64,000 bases of DNA from Mucilaginibacter inviolabilis. Lineage in GTDB: Bacteria; Bacteroidota; Bacteroidia; Sphingobacteriales; Sphingobacteriaceae. The stretch lies in NCBI RefSeq assembly GCF_011089895.1, contig NZ_JAANAT010000001.1, positions 1,922,001-1,986,000 of the forward strand, given 5' to 3'. Below the pieces are notes generated by a model, which searched no databases, was not told where the DNA came from, and saw only the letters and a program-made list of their open reading frames with translations. Shown here one piece after another: positions 44,948 through 53,409 of this stretch. How positions within the stretch are numbered: the first letter of the stretch is position 1; every line of letters begins with the position of its first letter. The position numbers and the translations under genes were made by a program.

Positions 44948-46492
44948 CTATCTGATAGAAACCGCATTCTTTGATGTGGAATCTTTCAATTCATAAAGGC
45001 GTTGAATGTTGGTGGAGTATTTTCCGGCTATAATAATATTTTTCGATTGTGCTCCCCGAATTAGGAAAAGTAGAGGAATTGATTGGTTCCATGCATGACC
45101 TTCAAAACTCACTCCGGATGTCTCGCTCAGTTCTACTAATGGCGCACCACCAATTGGAGTAACAGCCTGTAGCTCCGAAATATGAATTCCCAGGCCATCC
45201 TCCACATATATTGCGGGACGAGCTTCGTCATCTAATGGATTAAATTGAAGGTTATAAAGACCAATATTACTTACATGCCTAAGGTATAAGCCATAGGCCG
45301 GAAGACTGGTATTAAACATCCGGTTTTCAGGATAGGCGTTCACCTGCTCAGGAACTTTGGCTAAATATTCATTTTTAATTCCCCCTCCCGGACTTTGGAT
45401 ATTGATATCACGCAAAAGTACGCTCTCGATCTTAAACCCCGGAACCGCTGTTATACTACTCGCTATTCTGCTTACGCTTTTAGCTGTCACATTACTTATT
45501 ATCACATTTTTGATTGCACCGGTAGGATTGCTTCGAGATCCCAGCCGGATAAATAAAGGAGTTTGAACCCCATCCATTACTATGTTATTAATTTGAATAC
45601 CATCCATAATACCGCCATCAACAATCTCCAGCGCAATTCCTGCAAGGCCAGTCACGGGTTCCTTTACGCCAGGAACACTGCGCTCCCAAAACCGGAAGCG
45701 GGATTCTGACGCTCTCCGCAATACACAATTACTTACGCTGATATTCCTGAAGCCACCTACAGAGGCGGTACCCATTTTAATAAAGTTGCAATTGGAGGCA
45801 AGGACGCAATTGGATACGGTAACATTCTGACAAATAAAACTGCTATCACTTTTAAAACATAGCGCGTCATCGTCAGTATCTATAATACAATTGCTTATAG
45901 TAACATTTTTACTATCGATATCCAATCCGTCATTATTAAAATTTACATGTGAATATATGCGGATGCCATCAACATTGACCTGATCATTATAAAGCAGACG
46001 AAAGGTCCAGAAAGCGGCATTCTTAAGACTGACACCAGATACTGCTACATGGCTGCAATTCTTTATCATAACCAGAAATGGTCGGTCAGGTGCGTTATCA
46101 CCATGAAAAAAGGCTTCACCATTACCGTTAATCTCTCCTCTGCCTGTAATACTTATATCTGTTGCATTTAAAGCGAATATCAACCCGCGTTCGCCGGCAA
46201 CCTTAGGGTAATCAGCCCGGTTAAGGCTCCCTGAAATTTTAGCGCCACTTTCCAGATAAAATTCAACATGACTCTTTAAATGTAGAGTACCTGTTAAAAA
46301 ATCTCCGGATGGGATCACAACCCTTCCCCCGCCATTGGCCTGGCATGCATCAATAGCTTTTTGAATATATTTAGTGCATAGTTGGTTGCCGTTCCCTACA
46401 GCGCCATAATCGGTGATCAGGTAATCATTCGTTCGTGCAAACAATTGCGATCCTGTAAAAAGTAATAATAACGCCAGAAAAGATTTGCTCAT
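44948..46492 (-). CDS. GH28 family glycoside hydrolase (polygalacturonase-like)
   Basis: 514 residues with a signal peptide (ALLLLFTGSQLFA). It starts with the pectinase beta-helix motif YLITDYGAVGNGNQLCTKYI and carries the catalytic carboxylates FNNDGLDIDS (Asp 188) and DTDDDALCFKS (Asp 208-209). The usual GHG triad segment is replaced by KMGTAS, and the RIK motif by FIRLGSRS, so the substrate may differ from plain polygalacturonate. Repeated beta-helix turns (NVTISNCIID, NVTVSNCVLA, NISVSNCVLR) are evident. GH28 enzymes cut galacturonic-acid-containing backbones. Divergent from the regulator gene at 46833. Confidence 0.85.
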   Translation of the reverse strand: MSKSFLALLLLFTGSQLFARTNDYLITDYGAVGNGNQLCTKYIQKAIDACQANGGGRVVIPSGDFLTGTLHLKSHVEFYLESGAKISGSLNRADYPKVAGERGLIFALNATDISITGRGEINGNGEAFFHGDNAPDRPFLVMIKNCSHVAVSGVSLKNAAFWTFRLLYNDQVNVDGIRIYSHVNFNNDGLDIDSKNVTISNCIIDTDDDALCFKSDSSFICQNVTVSNCVLASNCNFIKMGTASVGGFRNISVSNCVLRRASESRFRFWERSVPGVKEPVTGLAGIALEIVDGGIMDGIQINNIVMDGVQTPLFIRLGSRSNPTGAIKNVIISNVTAKSVSRIASSITAVPGFKIESVLLRDINIQSPGGGIKNEYLAKVPEQVNAYPENRMFNTSLPAYGLYLRHVSNIGLYNLQFNPLDDEARPAIYVEDGLGIHISELQAVTPIGGAPLVELSETSGVSFEGHAWNQSIPLLFLIRGAQSKNIIIAGKYSTNIQRLYELKDSTSKNAVSIR

Positions 46493-46832
46493 AATTTATT
46501 ATCGCGTTCAAATTGGTTATTGGGCCGCCTTTATAACTTAACAGCGGCTATGATGGCGAAACTATCAATTCGGCATATTTAAGGTTAAATGCATTTTCAG
46601 GCATAGTCAAGCAGAATACGCCAGCCATGAATTTTTATGATTTTAGGAGTAGTATTGCAAAGCGATTTTAAGTTTTCAAATACGGGAAGGAGTCGCTGGT
46701 TGCGAAAAATGTGTTGTGTAAAAAAACAATGTGAATTGTCATAAATTTTAGATTCCATTTAGCATATTTGAGAGCCAACTAAAACCCGATTAATTATACT
46801 ATTGATGCTTTTGCACAATTGCTGACTTAAAC
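46493..46832. other. Divergent promoter region between GH28 and the putative PUL regulator
   Basis: 340 bases without a coding frame, AT-rich, with a CATATTTG near-match to a -7 box at about 46762. No palindrome or repeat was recognised. It must hold the promoters of both neighbouring genes. Confidence 0.4.
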
Positions 46833-48110
46833 ATGAAGAACCATGACTATTTGCTAAAATGTACTCAGTTAATCGAGGATAAAATGCAGTCGGGGAAAAG
46901 CAATGACTGGATTGATTACAATTACACAAAACTTCATGATCAGATTTTTGAAGCAACAAGGGTCTCCATCAGCATTCGTACATTAAAACGTATTTTTAAA
47001 GTAAACGATAACTATGAGCCACAGATAGCTACAAAAAACGCGATGGTCCAATACCTGGGATACAGGGATTGGGCTCATTTTTTGAAAGAAAATTTCGATA
47101 CGGAAACAAATGATATCCGTATATCAGAAGAGACGGTTAATACGCCTCCTAAAACGCTCAATCAGCGATATAAAACAACTAAATTTTGGATAATCAGCGG
47201 GGTATCGCTAATTGTTTTAATTATCGGAACAACCCTATTTTTTAATCAATTTATCGATCAGCCAAAGGTTTTTTTCAATGTAAAAAATAATTCGGGGCAT
47301 GCTCCGCTTACGGCAGCTATTAGTTATGACCTTTCCAATATCAATTATAAAAATGCTTTTATAGATTTTGGAAGCGGCGGTGAGTACAAAATGTTACTCG
47401 CACCAAAAGGCGAACTTACCTATCAGTACAAAACCCCAAACTTTTATAAAATGAGGTTAATTGCTGATGGTAAAGCATTAGCCAAAACTACTGTTGATGT
47501 AACAACAAAGGGATGGGTCTGTTATGTGGGTAATAACGACCAGAATGCCAGGGTGGTAACTGATCGGGATAAATTCAGCGATAAAACATCACTATACTTT
47601 GTTCCGGCCATAATAAGTACACTCCAAATCAATACCAATGAGGAGTATTGGGTTGATTATCGCAACATACGTAACTTTCATGTTGATGGTGATCAGATGA
47701 CTGTAGAGTTCCGTTTACGCAACAGTCAAAACATAGGAGGCTTCGATTGCTTTGATACCAGCCTGGAATTTACCGGTGAAAGCGGACGCGGGCGTTTCAA
47801 ATTTGTTAAACCTGGCTGTACCCAATACGCGGATACTGAATTTGGGGATACTCAGCTGACCGGTAATTTTCACAATCTATCTTCATTAGGTGTCGATTTA
47901 TCAAAATGGACTGTTGTACGTATTGAAACCCGAAATAAAACGAGCATGGTTTATATTGACAATGCTTTTAAGTTTAAAACGGTTTACAACACACCTATTG
48001 GAAATATAAGGGGGCTTTTCTGCAGATTTAAAGGGTCAGGCCAGCTTGACTTTATCAGGGTTTATGATCAAGGCCACCATTTGGTGTATAATGACGAGTT
48101 TAATCGTTAA
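46833..48110 (+). CDS. Membrane-anchored putative DNA-binding regulator with PKD-like and lectin-like domains
   Basis: 425 residues. The N-terminal cytoplasmic region (about 1-95) has a helical DNA-binding-like pattern seen in other Bacteroidota proteins: VSISIRTLKRIFKVND then ATKNAMVQYLGYRDWAHFLK. A single membrane span follows (about 117-140, FWIISGVSLIVLIIGTTLFF). The outside part has a PKD-like domain (GHAPLTAAISYDL, FIDFGSGGEY, YQYKTPNFYKMRLIADG) and a C-terminal concanavalin/LamG-like domain (FHVDGDQMTVEFRLRN; MVYIDNAFKFKTVYNTPIG). It is the only gene on this strand within the PUL and may sense the glycan outside and act on PUL promoters. Function is inference. Confidence 0.7.
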   Translation: MKNHDYLLKCTQLIEDKMQSGKSNDWIDYNYTKLHDQIFEATRVSISIRTLKRIFKVNDNYEPQIATKNAMVQYLGYRDWAHFLKENFDTETNDIRISEETVNTPPKTLNQRYKTTKFWIISGVSLIVLIIGTTLFFNQFIDQPKVFFNVKNNSGHAPLTAAISYDLSNINYKNAFIDFGSGGEYKMLLAPKGELTYQYKTPNFYKMRLIADGKALAKTTVDVTTKGWVCYVGNNDQNARVVTDRDKFSDKTSLYFVPAIISTLQINTNEEYWVDYRNIRNFHVDGDQMTVEFRLRNSQNIGGFDCFDTSLEFTGESGRGRFKFVKPGCTQYADTEFGDTQLTGNFHNLSSLGVDLSKWTVVRIETRNKTSMVYIDNAFKFKTVYNTPIGNIRGLFCRFKGSGQLDFIRVYDQGHHLVYNDEFNR

Positions 48111-48120
48111 TGTAATAAAT

Positions 48121-48158
48121 AAAAAGAGCAAGCAATAATTCAAATGCTTACTCTTTTT
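48121..48158. terminator. Bidirectional terminator between the regulator and SGNH genes
   Basis: AAAAAGAG.AAGCA pairs with TGCTT.CTCTTTTT around a ten-base loop. The A-run on one side and T-run on the other let it stop both convergent genes. Confidence 0.8.
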
Positions 48159-48167
48159 ATGGTATAA

Positions 48168-49718
48168 TCAATGTTCACTAAAAGCTTTTGCAATGGCCGG
48201 GGCAAGCATACCATAACCAACCGCATTAGGATGCAAACCATCACCAAATAATTCCTCTCTGATCTTGCCTGAGTTATTGAGCAAAGCGGTTCCGGGGTTG
48301 ATAAATGTTATCTTCTTTTCTTCGGCTAACTTTTCGATGGATTGATTGAGCAGTGCGATCCTATCTTCCATATTCCGTCGTGGCAAAATTCCGGAAATTA
48401 ATACCTTGCTATTTGGCTGCCGTACCCCAACAGCAACAATCAGCTGCCGAAGGCCCTGAATAATTTCGTCGTTGGTGTTCACTTGCAGATTATTAGTACC
48501 GATCATGAGCAGAATATGATCTGCTTTAAAACCATCCAGTTCATCATGGTAAATTCGCCAAAGCACATTTTCAATCCTATCCCAGCCAAATCCCATATTC
48601 TGAACACCTAATGGCTGGAGATAGGCATTCCATGAATCCTGCCCGCGGGCAATGATTGATTGTGGCAAACCGCCCCAGTAATGAATGATGGAGTTGGCAA
48701 ATATGATATTTTTTGGTGCTTTTTCTTTGCTCAAAGCCAGCTCGTCGGCATGGCGTTGCCGCCAGTTATAATTTCTATCACGGCTTTGAATTACGGCCTT
48801 CGTTGTAGAAATTTCGCCATCTGGTTCTTGAAAAACAGAACGTACGTTTGTATTGAAAGCGATCCAATTATCTGTTGTTGGACTCGCTAACAGATATATG
48901 CCTTTTATATTAGCTATCCTTCGGGCAACTACTTTTAATATACCCTGACTCCCGACCGGCGTATCCCCACTTGGAAAAATAAAGACAGGTATTCCTGCCC
49001 GTTGTATTTGACGGGTCTCTTTTATAATTTTATTTGCTTCATCAGTAGCATTCCCGTGAGCATAAAGCTCCCAAAAAACAGCTTTTGTTTCCGACTTTAA
49101 TCCGTTACGTAAAAACCTTTCCCAATCGCTACTCCGATCTAAAACCATGGCAGGCCGGTCTAATGCTCTTTCTAATCGGGCCGACCAATCTGTTCCTGGT
49201 ATACTCTGCTTGTCTTTTGAAACCTGTTTATAAATAACAATTTGCTTTTCGGGTTGAGGAAGCATTAACTCGATATGGCTTTGTGCCGGAATGCCCATAG
49301 CAATAAGAGACGGCATCTTTCCCTCTGGCAGAAATAAGCGATATTCAAAATTCCTGGCCGGAATGTGGCTATCTAGTGAAATCCCCTGAAATGACTGTGT
49401 AATAACTGTATCGCCCGATGATTGGATTCCCTCAAATTCAATCCATTTACCATCGTCATTCAAACCATAAAGCATGCATTTGCTCTTCTCCCCTTTTATA
49501 TCAATATTTGGTATCGACTGATAAGTTAAACGAATAACAACGTTGCCAGCATTAGTAACAAACCGCACATAAGGATAATTATTTTTTTGCCCTAATACCT
49601 CATTGCCAGAATTCTGAAATGGCGCATAAAATTCGGCCCAAGTGATTTTATCGGTTTGGGCAGAACAGAAAATTGGCCTCGTTAAAATAATGAGGAGTAA
49701 TATTTTATATTTCAGCAT
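48168..49718 (-). CDS. SGNH/GDSL esterase with a degenerate first SGNH-like domain
   Basis: 516 residues with a signal peptide (LIILTRPIFCSAQ). About 25-150 is a beta domain (YPYVRFVTNAGNVVIRLTYQ). Residues 158-300 resemble an SGNH domain (DWSARLERALDRPAMVLDRS) whose nucleophile block is lost (YKQVSKDKQS). Residues 335-516 form a second SGNH domain with NIIFANSIIHYWGG (Ser 343), LMIGTNNLQ (Asn 409-410) and GDGLHPNAVGYG (Asp 493, His 496). It would act as a periplasmic carbohydrate esterase, e.g. deacetylating a glycan. It follows the large GH-A gene by 28 bases and is the last gene of the SusC-led run. Confidence 0.8.
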   Translation of the reverse strand: MLKYKILLLIILTRPIFCSAQTDKITWAEFYAPFQNSGNEVLGQKNNYPYVRFVTNAGNVVIRLTYQSIPNIDIKGEKSKCMLYGLNDDGKWIEFEGIQSSGDTVITQSFQGISLDSHIPARNFEYRLFLPEGKMPSLIAMGIPAQSHIELMLPQPEKQIVIYKQVSKDKQSIPGTDWSARLERALDRPAMVLDRSSDWERFLRNGLKSETKAVFWELYAHGNATDEANKIIKETRQIQRAGIPVFIFPSGDTPVGSQGILKVVARRIANIKGIYLLASPTTDNWIAFNTNVRSVFQEPDGEISTTKAVIQSRDRNYNWRQRHADELALSKEKAPKNIIFANSIIHYWGGLPQSIIARGQDSWNAYLQPLGVQNMGFGWDRIENVLWRIYHDELDGFKADHILLMIGTNNLQVNTNDEIIQGLRQLIVAVGVRQPNSKVLISGILPRRNMEDRIALLNQSIEKLAEEKKITFINPGTALLNNSGKIREELFGDGLHPNAVGYGMLAPAIAKAFSEH

Positions 49719-49746
49719 AGGTTAATATCGGTAATTTTATTACAAA

Positions 49747-52700
49747 TCATTTTTCAAAACTAAATTCCACTTCGTTTGCCCAATGTGTTTTCCAATCGGG
49801 ATGAAATGCCCGGGCATTTATTTTAGACACACTTCGGTCTTTGGCAAGTTCCATAGTGGCTGCTGGTGAAGCATTATCATTAACCCGGAAAGATAATTTT
49901 ATTTTCTCTCCTCTTTCAAACGCTTTTCGTACATCCGGTATTTCTGACCAGGGAATTGCACATTCTGTAATCAGGGTATTTCCAATCCTTTTAATTGCTA
50001 ACTGACCATTTTTTACAGGCCCTTCGCCGGTAGATTTTGGCTGCCGGGGGAAGAAATGTTTTCTGTTCAGTTGAGGCGTTAACAACCGCCAGATTTCAGT
50101 TCCTCCTCCATACTCAGACGCTACACTGTTCATGGCATACTCGTAATCCGTATCTTTATAACCTGTGTACCGAGGCATTGTACCAGGAGGGTTTGCCAGC
50201 ATACCATCAGTCCCCACCGGCAATACATTGAAAGCTAAGATGACATTATCAAATGAATAACCGAGCCCGGAATTATCTGGCGTTACCGGATTTTTACGAT
50301 AGGTATAATGACGAACGCCGGCAGGCCAGGGCAGCGGAAGCTTAACCTTTACCTCCGGGATGCTAAGTTTTAGATCCGTAGGTACTTTTCCCGGAACTCC
50401 TATAATATTATAGCCGTTTTTTCCATAAAGCCCTTTCCAGTTGCCCCTGGTGTCCAGATCGTCTTTGATAAAAACAGCTTTATCATGTACTTCCTTACTG
50501 GGTGAGTCATCAAAGAAAAGGCCGGCAACTTTTACTGATGTCCACCAGTTATAAGTTCTGAAAACTACCCGTACCTTACCAGCAAGATCCAAAGTTTCGT
50601 AGGCTCCCTGCCATAAATTATCTATTTTTTTTCTTAAAATAAATTTACCATTTACTCCATCAAACACTTCAATTGTTGCATTAGGAACCCTGATGTTAGG
50701 CATATAAAATGATACTCTTGTATACTTTTGTGCAGGCAGATCCATGTCGATACCGAAAGCATAAGCTATATCACTGCTTGACCAGAAATGCATAATTCTC
50801 CCATTTCCATAGGGCATTTGCAGCGCTCCGTTGTCATTGTTTTTTAGAGGCACACTATCCTCTTTGGCTATCAGTGTTTTATCCATATCCATCACATAAG
50901 AGGTATCCGGATAAAAGAAAGTATCATCTGGCCTGTTTTCAAACCTGTAAGTACCAGGATGAGGTGTATTATCGGCTACCTTAGCCGCGAAATAGAAATT
51001 CTTATCGTCATAGGCAAAGTAACCATTAGCATACCCCTCGGCCTTAGTGTCAAAATTTTTAAATGGGTACCAGGCTGCCTCTGTGAGACTTACATTTTCA
51101 GTTCCCTTACTGCTTACGGTTTGCGGTATTGCCGTCCCCCATTCATCGAGATTTCCGTCCACTTTAACGGGAATCCGCGAAATAACATTAACATGCATAT
51201 CTTCATCAAGCACAGCAATACCATCCTTAGGCGTTTCAATACGGACATTCAGCGGATAAACATTCGCATTATTGGATTGCCCCTTGATTATCCGGACAGG
51301 TATAGTAATTGTTTCATGCGGGGCAATGGTTATAGTCTTTGGATAAGACAACTGAAAATTGGAAAGCGTCGCCGTCAATTTCCCACTGATCGGACGATTA
51401 AGAATGTTAGTTAGTTGCAGATCAAGTGAAGCCTTTTGTTCAATTCTGGCTGTCATATCATGAGCTATGATCTCCACAGGTTCATAACCATCAATACGGG
51501 CATGTTCCATGGCTTTAATAAGCATCGCAAAGGATCCTTTACTACCATCTGTTCGCAAATAATAACCTTGTGTATTTAATGGGACTTGAATACTGTTACC
51601 CTTTGGTTTTATGATATTACCATAAAAATCATACAACCTGAAATGCTTATCGGCTGGCAGAATCATTATACCGCCAGAAAGCGGCTGGGGTATTTTCAGT
51701 AAGCGGGATAGACTGTCCTTTTGATTAGAATTAAGGGAATTATCCTCCAGTTGCTTGCGAATACGGTCTTTATCTGCAACTTCTTTAAGACCTCTTACCG
51801 TTCTGAAAAGTAAACGTTCGTTGCCAAAGGCTTCGCCGATGTCGCCACTTACTACAGCCGTGCCATCATCAGGGTTCTGATCGTAGCCGTTAAACAGCAT
51901 AACCCAGGGTAAGCCTTTTTTAAATAGCAACCTGTTAAAATCACGTTCCCCTATTAAATGTTGAACTGCACCTACCCCTACCGCTGGCGCCCATGCATCC
52001 GGAATCCTGTCTATTACTGTGTGTCCGGCATCGGTTAGTACAGTTTGCTTAAAATGTTCGGATCCTCGTCCTCCTGTAGATAAATAACCGGCATAAATAC
52101 CCATAGAACGATCGTACCCGGCTGATCTGTTGGTTGCAACCGTCAGTCCGATACGGTCATCTGTATTCCCTACCCAGCTTTCGGTATCCCATATTTTAAC
52201 CCGCCCTCTGGGCGATTTACGATTAACCCATTCCGGGTAAATACTCGGCGATTCCATTCCCTGATAATGAATAGAGCAAAAATCGAAAATAGGCAGAAAG
52301 GTCATCTTACCGTCGGCAAAAAGCTTATCCCAGGCGTTGGAGTTGGAATCTCCGCCGCCAACCAATACATCAGCACCTTTTTTCCGGGCATCTAAAACTG
52401 CGTTGGCCATAGCTGTATAAATTTCCCGGTAACGTGGAATATCAGACTGCCATCCTGAAATAGAGCTTCCCTCCCATGGTTCGTTCCATAACGATACAGC
52501 TGTAACTGGCCCATTTGGCCAGCCCTGATCAACGCAGAACCGGTTAACGAACTTAGCAAAATCCTTATCTGTTGGTGGTGCCCATACCAGGTCCTGTTTG
52601 GTTTTACGCATAATGCCCTCATCATTTAACAGCGGCCGGGGCATTCCTAGCGGTAATTCTGCTGTGCCTGCACCAAACATCAATAAAACCGTAATATTTC

Positions 52701-53382
52701 TGTCTCTGTATTTCTTCAATTTTTCGTAGACGGTAGACAATTTAGTCTGATAATCAGCATCTGTGGTAGGAAAATAATCAATACCCATCCGAACTGCCTG
52801 AATGCCTAAGCGTTGAAGAAAATCGGGATCCATATCGTCCAATGATTGCTTGGGATACTGTAGCCGTTTGGGGTTAGCGGTAAAAGTTCTTACTACGCTG
52901 CATATCAGTCGGCGGCCATATTTCCCCAGATCAAGAATGATTGCATAGCCTCCAAAGGTGGCTGGAATAATGGGTTTGATCTCCATATTAACAAAGCCCT
53001 TTGTTTTTAAAGATACCTGCAGATCTGATGTAGAAACGGTAGCATACTTTACTACCTCAGGCTGCCAGATATCATTAGGCCTGCCTTTTGTGCCGTAATG
53101 AATAATCTCCAGTTTCCCTTTAGCATCCAGGGGTTCGGCAAGATTGTTAACAATCTGGATGGTATATTGAGCCTGCTCGCCGGGCCAAAGCACATTTGTA
53201 TTGGTACTTGAACGAATCAGGGCAACATTGTAATCATATTGTCTTAATCCGGTTTTAAGATTAAAAACCAGGTCATAGTTCACCCATTGCTCCGGCGCTG
53301 TCATCTGTGCCCCTACCGTTAAATAGTTTAACAGCAGAAGCAACAGGATAACTTTGTATTTTATCGATTTAATGATATTCAT
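49747..53382 (-). CDS. Large clan GH-A glycoside hydrolase with CBM9-like C-terminal domain
   Basis: 1211 residues with a signal peptide (ILLLLLLNYLTVGAQ). N-terminal Ig-like part (about 45-165, VLWPGEQAQYTIQIVNNLAE), then a TIM barrel (about 175-480) with GIQAVRMGIDYF, VSLWNEPWEG (acid/base Glu 301) and VKIWDTESWVG (nucleophile Glu 401). A linker and NEW3/Ig-like domain follow (IEQKASLDLQLTNILNRPIS), and then a CBM9-like or DOMON-type domain (VKVDGNLDEWG near 780; the last 250 residues with LRTPxx-like LLTPQLNRKHF). The GH family number cannot be assigned by eye; GH39/GH5-type relatives are possible. It lies between the propeller lipoprotein and SGNH genes of the PUL operon. Confidence 0.75.
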   Translation of the reverse strand: MNIIKSIKYKVILLLLLLNYLTVGAQMTAPEQWVNYDLVFNLKTGLRQYDYNVALIRSSTNTNVLWPGEQAQYTIQIVNNLAEPLDAKGKLEIIHYGTKGRPNDIWQPEVVKYATVSTSDLQVSLKTKGFVNMEIKPIIPATFGGYAIILDLGKYGRRLICSVVRTFTANPKRLQYPKQSLDDMDPDFLQRLGIQAVRMGIDYFPTTDADYQTKLSTVYEKLKKYRDRNITVLLMFGAGTAELPLGMPRPLLNDEGIMRKTKQDLVWAPPTDKDFAKFVNRFCVDQGWPNGPVTAVSLWNEPWEGSSISGWQSDIPRYREIYTAMANAVLDARKKGADVLVGGGDSNSNAWDKLFADGKMTFLPIFDFCSIHYQGMESPSIYPEWVNRKSPRGRVKIWDTESWVGNTDDRIGLTVATNRSAGYDRSMGIYAGYLSTGGRGSEHFKQTVLTDAGHTVIDRIPDAWAPAVGVGAVQHLIGERDFNRLLFKKGLPWVMLFNGYDQNPDDGTAVVSGDIGEAFGNERLLFRTVRGLKEVADKDRIRKQLEDNSLNSNQKDSLSRLLKIPQPLSGGIMILPADKHFRLYDFYGNIIKPKGNSIQVPLNTQGYYLRTDGSKGSFAMLIKAMEHARIDGYEPVEIIAHDMTARIEQKASLDLQLTNILNRPISGKLTATLSNFQLSYPKTITIAPHETITIPVRIIKGQSNNANVYPLNVRIETPKDGIAVLDEDMHVNVISRIPVKVDGNLDEWGTAIPQTVSSKGTENVSLTEAAWYPFKNFDTKAEGYANGYFAYDDKNFYFAAKVADNTPHPGTYRFENRPDDTFFYPDTSYVMDMDKTLIAKEDSVPLKNNDNGALQMPYGNGRIMHFWSSSDIAYAFGIDMDLPAQKYTRVSFYMPNIRVPNATIEVFDGVNGKFILRKKIDNLWQGAYETLDLAGKVRVVFRTYNWWTSVKVAGLFFDDSPSKEVHDKAVFIKDDLDTRGNWKGLYGKNGYNIIGVPGKVPTDLKLSIPEVKVKLPLPWPAGVRHYTYRKNPVTPDNSGLGYSFDNVILAFNVLPVGTDGMLANPPGTMPRYTGYKDTDYEYAMNSVASEYGGGTEIWRLLTPQLNRKHFFPRQPKSTGEGPVKNGQLAIKRIGNTLITECAIPWSEIPDVRKAFERGEKIKLSFRVNDNASPAATMELAKDRSVSKINARAFHPDWKTHWANEVEFSFEK

Positions 53383-53409
53383 TTATATTTATCGGTTATT
53401 TTATAATTA

